A stretch of DNA of 64,000 nucleotides from Phycisphaerales bacterium (GCA_020847535.1 JADLBU010000094.1:19689-83688), one strand, 5' to 3'. Positions 1-9,022 are shown, counted from the stretch's first letter. Made by a program: numbers and translations. The notes: generated by a model from the letters alone, not told the origin.

Positions 1-86
1 AAGAGCCCGATGACCGCGAACAGGTAGCCCAGCGGGCCCACACCGCGGATCGTGCCCCTTCCAGGCATGAAGGTCCGGATCTCCAC
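1..86 (-). CDS. N-terminus of a membrane protein, cut by the left edge
   Basis: Reading leftward, an open frame starts at a GTG (86) or, more simply, an ATG (68). It continues off the window. The visible residues after the ATG are MPGRGTIRGVGPLGYLFAVIGL, so a glycine-rich basic N-terminus leads straight into a hydrophobic stretch that looks like the first half of a membrane helix. Nothing else can be seen. It lies downstream of, and on the same strand as, the PEP-CTERM gene at 317-1039, from which it is separated by a strong hairpin. Function unknown. Confidence 0.4.
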   Translation of the reverse strand, partial: MEIRTFMPGRGTIRGVGPLGYLFAVIGL

Positions 87-122
87 ACGCAAATCGTAGC
101 GAAGTTGTGGGTCCGCCGCATC

Positions 123-157
123 AAAACAACCACGGCCGCGCCAAGGGCGCGGCCGTG
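123..157 (-). terminator. Strong hairpin terminator for the leftward gene at 317-1039
   Basis: A perfect 12-bp stem (131-142 with 146-157) has a 3-nt loop. Read on the minus strand it is followed by a T-rich run (GTTGTTTTG). It lies 160 bp beyond the stop of the PEP-CTERM gene, with an inverted-repeat element between them. Confidence 0.7.
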
Positions 158-217
158 TGTCGGAGTGAGTGGAACCTGTCGGAACCAATCTGAAATGAAG
201 GAGATCTCGATGCCTTA

Positions 218-305
218 GAGACTGTTTCAGAATCCTACCCGATCTCGTGGCACAGGCATCCTGCCTGTGTTCTACTGCTCTGCCACCTCATTCTGAAACA
301 GTCTC
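218..305. repeat. MITE-like element with 16-bp perfect terminal inverted repeats
   Basis: The arms GAGACTGTTTCAGAAT (218-233) and its exact reverse complement (290-305) enclose 56 bp with no coding capacity. The interior holds a palindromic hairpin that recurs at 56635-56670. The element lies between the stop codon of the 317-1039 gene and its terminator, as expected for a late insertion into a 3' untranslated region. No clear target duplication is visible. Confidence 0.6.
235..270. repeat. Dispersed palindromic repeat, copy 1
   Basis: The core CACAGGCATCCTGCCTGTG is a palindrome with 8-bp arms. From 242 to 270 the sequence is identical (29 bp) to 56642-56670, and the few bases before it are nearly so. 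It sits inside the MITE-like element here but alone, between two convergent genes, in the second copy. Confidence 0.7.
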
Positions 306-316
306 CTAGCAATCAA

Positions 317-1039
317 TTACTTGCGACGACGGAGGGTGACCAGGCCCAGGCCCATCGCGGCCAGGGCGGCAGCGCCCGGGGCGGGGACGAAGCAGGTGCC
401 CTCGACCAGCTGATCCTGCTTGCGGTCGCTGGTGATGCCGACGAGCTTGACATCCTCGTTGTAGCCCTGGTTGATGTAGCCCATGATGGTGTTGAAGGCC
501 GTCACGATGCCGCCGGTCAGTGAATTGCCGTTGGTCTTCTTGGCCTTGAAGTTACCACTGCCAAGGTTCATGCTCGCCGTGCCCACGTTGGGGTTGTAGT
601 CCGTGACGATCTCCCACACCGCGAGCTGGAAGGCCGCCGCGAACTCGTTGGAAACGCTCGATGTGAGCTGGAGACCGTTGGCGCCGTTGTAGATCTTCTG
701 GATCGCCGCGGCCTTGTCAGCACCCATGGGGGCCGAGTCGGGCATCGCGGAGATGGGGGCGAACTCGTACTGCGAGGTGTTCGAGGAAACGTACTGCGTC
801 AGGTCGGTGCAGAAGGTGATCTTGTTGCCGTTGGCGGTTTCGTAGGGAGACTGGGCGTTGGAGAGGGTGTGCTTGAGCTGGCCCGCGAACACGTTCTGGC
901 CCGAACCGTTGTTGACGTACATGCGGACGTTCGAGCCCTTGCCGGTGCCGGTGAACTTGACGTCAACAGTTGCGGCCGAGGCGTTCGAGGCGGCAAAGGC
1001 GGCGACGAGAGCGACGGCGGTGATGGTGCAAGTCTTCAT
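317..1039 (-). CDS. Exported protein with PEP-CTERM-like sorting tail
   Basis: The 240-residue product has a clear signal peptide (MKTCTITAVALVAAFAASNASA) and a C-terminal tripartite tail: VPAPGA, a hydrophobic helix, then RRRK. That is the PEP-CTERM type of anchor recognised by exosortase-like enzymes, which cleave it and release or attach the protein at the surface. The body is rich in Asn, Gly, Thr and Ser and has no recognised enzyme domain, which fits an extracellular or surface component. No exosortase gene is present in the window. Transcription appears to end at the hairpin at 123-157. Confidence 0.85.
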   Translation of the reverse strand: MKTCTITAVALVAAFAASNASAATVDVKFTGTGKGSNVRMYVNNGSGQNVFAGQLKHTLSNAQSPYETANGNKITFCTDLTQYVSSNTSQYEFAPISAMPDSAPMGADKAAAIQKIYNGANGLQLTSSVSNEFAAAFQLAVWEIVTDYNPNVGTASMNLGSGNFKAKKTNGNSLTGGIVTAFNTIMGYINQGYNEDVKLVGITSDRKQDQLVEGTCFVPAPGAAALAAMGLGLVTLRRRK

Positions 1040-1291
1040 TGATGTATGTCCAGATCGCGAAGCCGAGGGGCTCGCCGCGAGGACCGTCCTTGGTCCCCAG
1101 TCCGGCGTGCATCAGCGACGCACCATGACGGTCGAATACATCACGGGGTGCTGCAACCGCCGATCTTCGATTTCTGGATCGCCGTGCGGTGTGGGGCGCA
1201 CGAACGAGCTGTTCCATCTGTGCAGGCTGGGGCAGGAGGACGGCCGTGCCAAGGCGCTGAGCGGGATGTATAAGAAGAATGCGGCGATCCG

Positions 1292-1738
1292 TCAGTGATC
1301 GCGCGAATCAATCACGATCGTCACCGGCCCATCGTTGACCAGCGAGACAACCATGTGAGCGCGGAAGACACCGCGCTCCACTCGTACTCCCTGAGCGCCA
1401 ACCAGGTCGCAGATCCGATCAAACATCGGGGATGCCAGGTCCGGCTTCATCGCGCTGTCAAAGCTCGGCCGCCGGCCCTTTCGGCCATCGGCCGAGAGCG
1501 TGAAGTTGGGGATCAGCAGCACCCCGCCGTTGATCTCCTTGACTGACCTGTTCATCTTGCCCAGCTCATCCGGGAAGATGCGCAGTTCGGCGATCTTCTC
1601 GGCCGACCAGACCAGGTCAGCTTCGGCATCCCCATCGAGCAATCCGGCCAGCACGAGCAGTCCCCGGTCGATCTGTCCACGGCGGACACCATCGACGTCA
1701 ACGGATGCGGAGGCGACTCTCTGGATGACCAGGCGCAT
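1292..1738 (-). CDS. dtd: D-aminoacyl-tRNA deacylase
   Basis: The 148-residue protein starts MRLVIQRVASASVDVDG, as DTD proteins do. It carries the family's active-site stretches NFTLSADGRKGRRPSF and SLVNDGPVT. DTD hydrolyses D-amino acids (and glycine mischarged on tRNA-Ala) from tRNA in the cytoplasm. The ATG at 1738 was chosen over longer upstream readings because the family begins exactly at MRLVIQRV. The gene is divergent from the glycogen synthase gene, with 115 bp between their starts. Confidence 0.93.
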   Translation of the reverse strand: MRLVIQRVASASVDVDGVRRGQIDRGLLVLAGLLDGDAEADLVWSAEKIAELRIFPDELGKMNRSVKEINGGVLLIPNFTLSADGRKGRRPSFDSAMKPDLASPMFDRICDLVGAQGVRVERGVFRAHMVVSLVNDGPVTIVIDSRDH

Positions 1739-1853
1739 GGGGACAGTATTGCGCCCGAGCGCAGCGCGGGCCGCAAAGCCGTATCCTTTGCCCTCTCGAC
1801 TCCGGTGCCCCGCGCGGTTGCGGGCACGGCGACGAGGCGCGTGGCGAGCATTC

Positions 1854-3815
1854 ATGGATCCGCTGTTGACCAAGGTTGAATCGGGGCTGGAGGATGAGGC
1901 GGGAGAACTTCTCCCTGGGCCGCGATCCGTCGGTCCCGGGCTGGTGCTCGAGGTCGCCTGGGAAGTCTGCAACCAGGTCGGCGGCATCTACCAGGTGATC
2001 CGCTCCAAAGCGCCCGAGATGGTCCAGCGGTGGGGGGATCGTTACGCCGCGATCGGGCCGTACACCGGTGCGAAGGCCGATCTTGAGTTCGAGGTGACCC
2101 GGCCCGCGGGTTGGGTTGGCCGTGCCTTGTCAACCCTCAAGGAGCAGGGCCTGACTGTCCACCACGGGCGCTGGCTCATCCCCGGCAGGCCAAGGGTGCT
2201 GCTCATCGAGCACGAAGCGATGCAGAGCGTGCTCGCGGATGTGAAGTTCCGCCTCTGGCAGGATCACGGCATCGAGTCCCCCGGCGGCGATGGGCTCTTT
2301 GACGGTGTCGTGACGTTCGCCGAGGCCGTTCGCCGGCTGGTGGAGGCACTCTGCCACGAGCGGGCCCTGGTGCCCGGCCGCAACCGCGGGGTCGCCAAGT
2401 CCCTGATCGCCCACTTCCACGAGTGGATGGGAGGGCTTGCGATCCCGATGATCCGCAAGCAGAAGCTCCCGGTCGCCACGCTCTTCACCACGCACGCGAC
2501 CCTGCTTGGGCGCTACATGGCCAGCAACGAGGATGGCTTCTACGACTGGCTGCCGTGGGTCGATCAGGAGCAGTCGGCAACCCAGTACAACGTGCGGGCC
2601 CAGCACTCGGTCGAGCGCGCCTGCGCCCACGGCTCCCACGTCTTCACGACGGTGTCCTCGATCACCGCCGAAGAGTGCACGCACCTGCTCGGTCGCCATG
2701 TCGATGTCGTGACGCCCAACGGCCTCAACGTCGCCCACTACAACAAGGTTCACGACCAACAGCGCTTCCATGGAGAGTTCAAGCAGGCGATCCACCGCTT
2801 CACCTGCGGGTATTTTTTCCCCAGCTACTCGTTCGACCTCGAGAACACGCTCTACTTCTTCACCAGCGGCCGCTACGAGCCGCGCAACAAGGGCTTCGAT
2901 CTGTGCCTGGAGGCGATGGCGCGGCTGAACGCCGAGCTGAAATCGGCCAAGCTCAACAAGACCGTCGTGTTCTTCATCGTGAGCCGTCGGGCGACCAAGA
3001 GCCTCAACCCGCTCGCCATGGCCAAGCGCGGCGTGCTCAACGAGCTCGAAGAGGTCTGCGGACACATCACCAAGGGTGTGATGGGCCAGCTCTTCTGGCG
3101 AGCGGCTTCCGGCGGAAGGCTCAAGCTCGACGACCTCGTCGATGAGTACTGGATGCTCCGCTATCGCCGCGCCCAGCAGGCGCTCAAGCAGCAATGCCTG
3201 CCGATGGTCGTTACGCACATCCTCGAAGATGACCACAACGATCCGGTGCTCAACCAGATCCGCCAGCTCGGCCTCTACAACCGGCCCGAGGATCCGGTGA
3301 AGATCGTCTACCACCCGGACTTCATCGAGCCCACCAATCGGCTGTGGGGGATCGAGTACGACCAGTTCGTTCGCGGCTGCCACCTTGGCATTTTCCCGAG
3401 CGCCTACGAGCCCTGGGGCTACACACCCCTGGAGTGCATCGCCATGGGCATACCGGCGATCACCAGCGACCTGGCCGGCTTCGGCAGGTACGTCCAGGAG
3501 CAGCACCCTGATCACGACCAGTGGGGCCTGACCGTCCTGCCGCGGCGCCGGCGCGGATACCACGAATCGGCGGCGGATCTGTGTGCTCGCCTGCTCGCCT
3601 ACTGCAAGCAGGATCGCCGCCAGCGGATCGCGCTGCGCAACGAGGTCGATCGGCGATCGTGGGAGTTTGATTGGGCCAAGCTCGCATCGGCGTATCACCG
3701 GGCCCACGACATGGCGATCGACCGGATCACCCGCGAGATCGGCCCCGATGACCAACCCCCCATCGGCGGGGGTGAGAAGCCGATCGAGAAGGCCAACGAG
3801 GAAACATCCGCATGA
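1854..3815 (+). CDS. Glycogen synthase of the eukaryotic (GT3) type
   Basis: The 653-residue enzyme has near its N-terminus [19 protein letters not shown], a hallmark of animal and fungal glycogen synthases. Near the C-terminus it has [17 protein letters not shown] followed by LAGFG, which binds the sugar nucleotide. Family knowledge says GT3 enzymes extend glycogen from UDP-glucose with retention of configuration. Residues about 588-600 ([13 protein letters not shown]) line up with the arginine cluster through which glucose-6-phosphate activates yeast Gsy2; five of its six arginines are kept. The ATG at 1854 gives a start close to the first conserved motif. The stop overlaps the start of rnhA (ATGA), so the two are translationally coupled. 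Confidence 0.9.
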   Translation: MDPLLTKVESGLEDEAGELLPGPRSVGPGLVLEVAWEVCNQVGGIYQVIRSKAPEMVQRWGDRYAAIGPYTGAKADLEFEVTRPAGWVGRALSTLKEQGLTVHHGRWLIPGRPRVLLIEHEAMQSVLADVKFRLWQDHGIESPGGDGLFDGVVTFAEAVRRLVEALCHERALVPGRNRGVAKSLIAHFHEWMGGLAIPMIRKQKLPVATLFTTHATLLGRYMASNEDGFYDWLPWVDQEQSATQYNVRAQHSVERACAHGSHVFTTVSSITAEECTHLLGRHVDVVTPNGLNVAHYNKVHDQQRFHGEFKQAIHRFTCGYFFPSYSFDLENTLYFFTSGRYEPRNKGFDLCLEAMARLNAELKSAKLNKTVVFFIVSRRATKSLNPLAMAKRGVLNELEEVCGHITKGVMGQLFWRAASGGRLKLDDLVDEYWMLRYRRAQQALKQQCLPMVVTHILEDDHNDPVLNQIRQLGLYNRPEDPVKIVYHPDFIEPTNRLWGIEYDQFVRGCHLGIFPSAYEPWGYTPLECIAMGIPAITSDLAGFGRYVQEQHPDHDQWGLTVLPRRRRGYHESAADLCARLLAYCKQDRRQRIALRNEVDRRSWEFDWAKLASAYHRAHDMAIDRITREIGPDDQPPIGGGEKPIEKANEETSA

Positions 3816-4330
3816 GCGGGCTCTTCGGAAAAAGCGATGGTGATGGCGATGAGGGCGCCGGCGGCGAAGCCGGCCCCAAGCCGCTGGTAGAACTGCACAC
3901 TGATGGCGCCTGCTCGGGCAATCCCGGTCCCGGCGGCTGGGGGTACATCCTGATCCACCGTGCGACCGGCAAGCGCCGCGAGGCCAGCGGGGCGGAGAAG
4001 GAAACCACCAACAACCGCATGGAGCTCCAGGCTGTCATCGAAGGCCTCAGCGCGCTGGGCAAGCCATCATCGGTGGATCTCTATTCCGATTCGCAGTACG
4101 TGCTCAACGGCCTGCGAGAGTGGATGGAGGATTGGAAGAAGCGCGGCTGGCGAACCGCCGCCAAGAAGCCGGTGAAGAACCGCGAGTTCTGGGAGCGGCT
4201 CGATGAGCTCAAGAGAAAGCACGAGATCCGCTTCCACTGGATCAAGGGCCACAACGAGCACCCCGAGAACGAGCGGGCCGATCAGCTCGCGGTGATGGCG
4301 CGCGAGGCGCTGGTCGCCAGTGGGCGCTGA
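3812..4330 (+). CDS. rnhA: Ribonuclease HI
   Basis: The 172-residue protein contains the RNase HI fold, with catalytic residues in the expected order: Asp in [16 protein letters not shown], Glu in NNRMELQAV, Asp in [10 protein letters not shown] and Asp in ERADQLA. It also has the basic-protrusion region ([16 protein letters not shown]) of the E. coli type. It degrades RNA in RNA-DNA hybrids. About 25 extra residues, Gly- and Asp-rich, precede the domain. Its ATG overlaps the glycogen synthase stop by four bases, so it is probably co-transcribed with it. Confidence 0.95.
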   Translation: MSGLFGKSDGDGDEGAGGEAGPKPLVELHTDGACSGNPGPGGWGYILIHRATGKRREASGAEKETTNNRMELQAVIEGLSALGKPSSVDLYSDSQYVLNGLREWMEDWKKRGWRTAAKKPVKNREFWERLDELKRKHEIRFHWIKGHNEHPENERADQLAVMAREALVASGR

Positions 4331-4433
4331 GTACTGAGGGCGCGAGGCGCGCGAATCCCGAGGGGCATCTTCCTCTCCATGAATTCACGAGTTCATTGCA
4401 TTCTCGAGCCCGGGATGGGAGTAGAGTGCAGCC

Positions 4434-5450
4434 ATGAAGCGAGCTGCGTTCTGCATCTTCCTCGCATCGGTGCCCACGGTGGCTTTCGCCCAGCCCGACT
4501 ACGGGCTGGATTTCGTGAACATCGGGGATCCGGGCAACGCGCCATACGTTCCCACCGACACGACCTGGGTGGATCGCCCCATCGGCGGGGTGAACTACGA
4601 GTACCGCATCATGCGGACCGAGGTCACGGTGGCGCAATGGGTGGAGTTCGCCAACGCTTATGCGCCCTACTACACCGGCTCCCGGCTCCACCCCGAGATC
4701 ACGGGGTACTGGGTCGCTCCCGACAGCCTCGATCCCGACGTGCCTCTCTCGTTCCACGCGGTTCCGGGGTCGGAGAGGTACACCGCCGACACATCCTGGC
4801 GCATGGCGGCGAGGTTCTGCAACTGGCTGCACAACGGCAAGTCATCCGAAGCTTCGGCGTTCGAGTCGGGCGTGTACGACACTTCCACGTTCGGGAAGGA
4901 TGAGAATAACTTTTACACCGACCAGTCGTCTCCGAGCCCCGGGGCCAAGTATTGGATGCCGTCGTGGGATGAGTGGGTCAAGGCAGCCTACTACGATCCT
5001 CGTAAAGGCGGTGAGAATAGTCCTGGGTACTGGAGCTTCCCAGTCAGTTCCGACATTGCACCCGTATCAGGACTACCAGAGGAGAATGGGCAAACCAACG
5101 CAGGGTCATATTTCTGGGACGAGCAGTACGGTTTTCTTGACGTCGGATCCTATCCGACAGTACAGAGCCCTTGGGGTCTTCTCGATGCTTCCGGGAGCCT
5201 AAGCGAATGGACAGGTTCCTGGGCGAGTTCCGAGGGCAACTTTACTCGTAAAGTCTCAGGATCAAGTCTCTTCGACCAGTACTGGATTGACTCGGAACGG
5301 ATCGACGGCAGAGGCGACTATTTTCCCTGGGTTACCGGTGTCGCAATCCGCCTAGCAACGACGGTGCCCTCTCCGGGGATATCAGCGATCGGGGTCGGAG
5401 GCTTGTTGGTCCTTGGTCGTCGGCGATCCACTTTTGAAAGGAACCATTGA
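4434..5450 (+). CDS. Exported formylglycine-generating-enzyme-like protein with PEP-CTERM-like tail
   Basis: This 338-residue protein has a signal peptide (MKRAAFCIFLASVPTVAFA), a SUMF1/sulfatase-modifying-factor domain and a C-terminal anchor (VPSPG, hydrophobic helix, RRRS). SUMF1 landmarks are MRTEVTVAQWVEFANAY, MPSWDEWVKAAYYDP and LDASGSLSEWTGSW. In planctomycetes such exported domains are common and usually lack proof of formylglycine synthesis, so a binding or structural role is as likely as catalysis. From about 4990 to the stop, GC content and third-position bias drop sharply, and the drop continues into the next gene. The stop overlaps the next start as TGATG, preceded by AAAGGA, so the pair is coupled. 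Confidence 0.85.
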   Translation: MKRAAFCIFLASVPTVAFAQPDYGLDFVNIGDPGNAPYVPTDTTWVDRPIGGVNYEYRIMRTEVTVAQWVEFANAYAPYYTGSRLHPEITGYWVAPDSLDPDVPLSFHAVPGSERYTADTSWRMAARFCNWLHNGKSSEASAFESGVYDTSTFGKDENNFYTDQSSPSPGAKYWMPSWDEWVKAAYYDPRKGGENSPGYWSFPVSSDIAPVSGLPEENGQTNAGSYFWDEQYGFLDVGSYPTVQSPWGLLDASGSLSEWTGSWASSEGNFTRKVSGSSLFDQYWIDSERIDGRGDYFPWVTGVAIRLATTVPSPGISAIGVGGLLVLGRRRSTFERNH

Positions 5451-6433
5451 TGATGAGTTGTCGTCAGGCGCTTGCGTACCTTGCTGTTTTCACTGTCACC
5501 GGACAGGTCGCAAGAGCTGTTGTCACAGTTGACATCGATCCTCCGCAGGCTGGAAGCTACACGACACAGAACTTCTCAGGGAAGATCCGTGTCGAGATCA
5601 CAACCAATTGGTCCTCAACCCCCGTGAAGGTATACATCCGCGGCGCATCGACAGACATGCTTCAGGATGTCGTCGTCAATGTCACGGGGAACCCCGCAGA
5701 ACTGTCCATTCGCGCCAATGCTGCGAACTTTCCTATTGCAAGCGTTGACAGAATCCTGAAGTTCGGCAGCGGCGAAACTTGGTTGACGGAGTTGCCGACC
5801 TCTGGCGATGTGGGTCGGGCTACGACTGACGATGCAATCGATGTGTCACGGCTCGTTTTCGCTTCCATCGGTGGCTCGGTAATCGGCAATACGTCTGTGA
5901 ACAGCCCCAACACGATCGGCAGTATCAGCAACATGACTGTTGCCGGCAACATGCTTGGGAACATCACCGCAACCAACAGTTCGATCAGTGGTCTGACCGT
6001 TAGCGGTTCAATCGGCAGCGTGTCCAATCCAGTGACCATTGCCGTTTCAAAGAACATCGACTCTCTGATCGCCGGATCGATCTACGCCGACGTCACGGCG
6101 AACACGAGCCCGCCCGCCTCCATCGGGACCTTCCGAACCACCAGCGGCGACTTCGTGGGCTCGCTCACCGCGCGCATCCTCAACGACAACGGGGCGGGCG
6201 TCGACCAGAGGTTCTGGATCGCCGGCAACCTCAACGCCGACGTCGACATCCTCGACCTCGTCAAGGGCGACAACCCCTCAGAGCCCGAGATCAAGATCGG
6301 CGGCAACTTCTCTCAGGGCCGCACCTTCCGGATCGCCAACTCCCTGAACTCTGGCGCGGTCCTCAACATCGAAACCGGCACTGGGCTCGACGGCCAGGTC
6401 ATCATCAACGGCAACAACGGCGCGGGCACGTGA
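5450..6433 (+). CDS. Exported protein, N-terminal part of a gene interrupted by in-frame TGA
   Basis: A 327-residue product starts at ATG 5450, which shares its A with the upstream TGA. It has a signal peptide (QALAYLAVFTVTGQVARA) and a long beta-rich body full of Gly, Ser, Asn and Ile repeats (GNITATNSSISGLTVSGSIGS), suggestive of a beta-helix. The frame stops at TGA 6431-6433 (NGNNGAGT, stop). It then continues without shift as SGSVVVGSTTL in the next entry, where the expected residue at the stop looks like Trp. The first 600 bp have low GC; from about 6060 they return to the genomic norm. Confidence 0.75.
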   Translation: MMSCRQALAYLAVFTVTGQVARAVVTVDIDPPQAGSYTTQNFSGKIRVEITTNWSSTPVKVYIRGASTDMLQDVVVNVTGNPAELSIRANAANFPIASVDRILKFGSGETWLTELPTSGDVGRATTDDAIDVSRLVFASIGGSVIGNTSVNSPNTIGSISNMTVAGNMLGNITATNSSISGLTVSGSIGSVSNPVTIAVSKNIDSLIAGSIYADVTANTSPPASIGTFRTTSGDFVGSLTARILNDNGAGVDQRFWIAGNLNADVDILDLVKGDNPSEPEIKIGGNFSQGRTFRIANSLNSGAVLNIETGTGLDGQVIINGNNGAGT

Positions 6434-6442
6434 TCAGGATCC

Positions 6443-7243
6443 GTGGTTGTCGGCAGCACCACGCTCTCGCCAGTCCCCAACTACTCGACCGCCTCATCTT
6501 CGCTCGGCGGCGGCGCTGTCGGGCTCGTCCCCTTCCAGCTCTACGGCAACGACTGCTCCCCGGTGTACTCGGCCTCGCCGCCCGCGAACCAGTTCCTCCA
6601 GACCGAGATCGATGGAAGCGATGGCGGCACGTGGAATCCCAAGTCCGTCAAGCTTCGCTTCTACGGCCCGGTTTCGACCGCCGCTGAGGTCGACACCACC
6701 AACGTCACCTACAACGCCATGCCAGTCATCATCTCCTACATCGAGCCCGGCAGCGGCAACCCGGTCGATGTCACGCATCGGTGGAAGATCGTGATGAACG
6801 ATTCCACCAACTCCGATCGCCTGGCTCGCGAGATCACGATCCGCGGACACAAATGGAGCGTCGGCGCTTCGGACCCCGGGATGTACATCCACGCCGGCAC
6901 GTACCGCATCACACCGCGTCTGACAGGATCGGCGCGGCTCTTCTGTGCCGGATTGCCCGGCGGGACGCCGCCGTCGGTCGCGAACTTCTCCTACGAGTTC
7001 ACGGTAGGGTTCGACTGCGACCGCAACGGCGAACTCGACCCCGATCCCAGCGCGACCTGCTGGCGCGAGGGCGGGGGCTGCATCGCCGACTACGACTTCT
7101 CCGGCTTCGTCGATACCGAGGATTACGACCTGTTCGTGTACGACTTCCAGGCCGGGTACGTGTGGGCCGATGTTGATGAGTCCGGCTTTGTCGATACCGA
7201 TGACTTCGATGCCTTCGTCGGGGCCTTCGAGGAAGGCTGCTGA
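6443..7243 (+). CDS. C-terminal part of the interrupted exported protein, ending in dockerin-like repeats
   Basis: This segment is in the same frame as the preceding gene, three codons past its TGA. It keeps good codon usage for 266 residues. It ends with two Asp-rich repeats, YDFSGFVDTEDYDLFVYDF and ADVDESGFVDTDDFDAFVGAF. These resemble dockerin type I/EF-hand calcium loops, a common C-terminal ending of secreted planctomycete proteins. It has no signal peptide and no obvious ribosome binding site before the GTG at 6443. It is therefore better read as the second half of one gene (5450-7243, 597 residues) than as a separate gene. Confidence 0.65.
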   Translation: MVVGSTTLSPVPNYSTASSSLGGGAVGLVPFQLYGNDCSPVYSASPPANQFLQTEIDGSDGGTWNPKSVKLRFYGPVSTAAEVDTTNVTYNAMPVIISYIEPGSGNPVDVTHRWKIVMNDSTNSDRLAREITIRGHKWSVGASDPGMYIHAGTYRITPRLTGSARLFCAGLPGGTPPSVANFSYEFTVGFDCDRNGELDPDPSATCWREGGGCIADYDFSGFVDTEDYDLFVYDFQAGYVWADVDESGFVDTDDFDAFVGAFEEGC

Positions 7244-7410
7244 GCGGCATCGCGTAGGTGCGGGCCGCGATGGTTGCGCGCGAGTCCAGCTTTAGAAAAA
7301 GAGCTCCCCTTCCGGCTCGTCCTGTCCCGGCCAACGGTGGGCCACGGAAGACAAGAGCGAGCGGGACGGGGAGCGGTGAGAGAGACGGAAACGGGACTCG
7401 CGAGCGGGAC

Positions 7411-7446
7411 GTGGGGGTCGTGGGGAACGTGGGGAACGTGGGGGTC
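7411..7446. repeat. G-rich nonamer tandem array (four units)
   Basis: Four 9-bp units alternate between GTGGGGGTC and GTGGGGAAC. The array lies in a gene-poor stretch (7244-7648) with no other recognisable content apart from GC-skewed low-complexity DNA. The same nonamer recurs at 62577-62639 and a related one at 11127-11153. G-runs of four or five bases could form quadruplexes. Confidence 0.7.
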
Positions 7447-7648
7447 GGGGAGAGGTGTGCGAGTCCTTCGCGTCTCTCGTTGGGTTCGGGCCGCCGGCCG
7501 ATGGCGTGGGGATTGGAACGGGGAAGCGATCGGCCGGCGGTGCGCCCGGGTGCATCCTGGGGGGACCCGGGCGCGGCGCGGGGGAGTCCTGTTGCCGCGT
7601 TCGCCGGGCGAACAACGCACGGCGAACACGGCGTGTGGATCGTGGGGG

Positions 7649-7945
7649 CTAGGTGGGGGTGCGCCCGGGCGTGACCTCCAACACGCCCAGGCGAACCAGG
7701 AACCGACACGCCTCGATGATCTCCACGCGTGTAAAGCTCCGTAAACACGCGTGGCGGCGAGGCTCTCTCATCATCTCCAGCGGGGCGATCGCCGCCGCAT
7801 CTCCGGGTGCCGCCCCCGTCGAGTTCATTGCCTGCTTGGATCGCGGCGATTGCTTGTCCTGACTTGCCTGCGCCATGGCGAGCAGCACCGCGTCCGATGC
7901 GTCAGCCAGCCGCCTTGCGCTGAGCGGTTTCCGTGGGAGTGCCAT
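7649..7945 (-). CDS. Small hypothetical protein
   Basis: A 98-residue frame starts MALPRKPLSARRLADASDA. AAGGA lies eight bases before the ATG. The C-terminus (TRVEIIEACRFLVRLGVLEV) could be a helix-turn-helix-like or coiled segment, and the middle is Ala- and Gln-rich. I recognise no family. It is the only plausible gene between 7244 and 8110; the DNA from 7946 to 8110 looks like its upstream region. Weak codon support keeps the confidence low. Confidence 0.4.
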   Translation of the reverse strand: MALPRKPLSARRLADASDAVLLAMAQASQDKQSPRSKQAMNSTGAAPGDAAAIAPLEMMREPRRHACLRSFTRVEIIEACRFLVRLGVLEVTPGRTPT

Positions 7946-8110
7946 TTGCTGCGTCCTTGCTTGCGGGTCGTCCTGTCATGGATCCCGCGTTTGACATTGG
8001 TCTCTTCGCAGAACGCGTGCGCGCGGTTTCAATTTCGGCGGTGAGGAATATCCCGCAACAGCGCGCGAAAGTGCTTACATACCTGTGTATATCGAGGGAA
8101 TTCGATCCCC

Positions 8111-8950
8111 CTACTTCACCGGATGATTCGGATAATCACCGTCATCCCACAGATCGATCTTGACGATCTCGGTGGCGCGGACGGGCGCTGCGTGCCCATC
8201 CAGGTACGTGGCGTTGGTCGTGGTGCCGTGCCGCGTGGGGCAGATCCGCTGCTTGCGAGTCGAGTCCGTCTGGTTCTTGATGCCGTCGATCTGCGAGGAC
8301 CACCACGTGTCGTAGTACACGGCGATCTCCGATTCGTCGTGCGATGGAACGTACCACGGGTTGCCCTGCGTGTTCTTCGGATCGTCGGCAAAGCACGAGA
8401 GGTAGAGCGTGTTGCTGGGGCGATAAAGCTTGGCGAAGTGACTCGGTCCCTTGGGCCGGCCATCCTTGATGACGCCCGGAGCCGTGAAGAGCATGCCGTT
8501 GTTTACGTAGTGAATCTGGTGCCTGTCCTTCGGACGCGCTGGATCCTTGAAATAGTTGGCGTACACGTAGCGATCACCGACGCCGCCATCGTTCTGATCG
8601 GATCGCGTGCGCGGATCGCAATACGGCCGCAGCACGAAAGGCCACGCCGGGGTGCGATTGCCGTTGATGTAGTCCGAGGCGCGCGGGATCCATTCCTTGT
8701 TGTTGTCGGCGTACATGACCAGCGCCATCCCGATCTGCCGCTGGTTGGAGAGACACACACGCGCGCGGGCCGCCGCACGCGTCTTGCCCAGCGCCGGCAA
8801 CATCAGGCTGATCAACAGCGCGATGATCGCGATCACCACCAGCAGTTCGATCAGCGTGAAGCCCCGCCCCCGCGCGAGGGTCCACGTGTGGATTGGTGTG
8901 CGGACCGGCTCACCCCGCCGGGGCGATCCGAAATTGCTCGCGCTGGACAT
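8111..8950 (-). CDS. Prepilin-like protein with H-X9-DG motif (paralogue A)
   Basis: The 279-residue product has a type IV prepilin cleavage/methylation motif, [20 protein letters not shown], after a 29-residue basic leader. It has a C-terminal His-X9-Asp-Gly motif ([17 protein letters not shown]). These define the planctomycete-expanded family of pseudopilin-like exported proteins. Cleavage at Gly before Phe by a prepilin peptidase is expected, leaving a membrane-spanning N-terminal helix and an extracytoplasmic domain. GAGGAGGAA precedes the ATG. It is closely similar along its length to the next gene upstream (9023-9880), so the two are a tandem duplication, probably co-transcribed. Confidence 0.9.
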   Translation of the reverse strand: MSSASNFGSPRRGEPVRTPIHTWTLARGRGFTLIELLVVIAIIALLISLMLPALGKTRAAARARVCLSNQRQIGMALVMYADNNKEWIPRASDYINGNRTPAWPFVLRPYCDPRTRSDQNDGGVGDRYVYANYFKDPARPKDRHQIHYVNNGMLFTAPGVIKDGRPKGPSHFAKLYRPSNTLYLSCFADDPKNTQGNPWYVPSHDESEIAVYYDTWWSSQIDGIKNQTDSTRKQRICPTRHGTTTNATYLDGHAAPVRATEIVKIDLWDDGDYPNHPVK

Positions 8951-8999
8951 GAGATGTTCCTCCTCGCGGCCGGCCTGAGACAGCCCCGCCCGCGGGCAC

Positions 9000-9019
9000 G
9001 CGGGTCGGAATCGACCCGC
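9000..9019. other. Hairpin between the two prepilin-like genes
   Basis: A perfect 8-bp stem (9000-9007 with 9012-9019) has a 4-nt loop and no T-run. It lies immediately after the stop of the upstream paralogue. It could lower read-through or stabilise the first message, so the two paralogues may be expressed at different levels. Confidence 0.35.
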
Positions 9020-9022
9020 CCA

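Noticed and set aside
2130..3755. Long leftward open frame opposite the glycogen synthase gene
   Set aside because: It is the mirror effect of high third-position GC. The rightward frame has all GT3 motifs.
7244..7648. CRISPR-like or coding interpretation of the G-rich repeat region
   Set aside because: The units are 9 bp without spacers, and all frames are low complexity.
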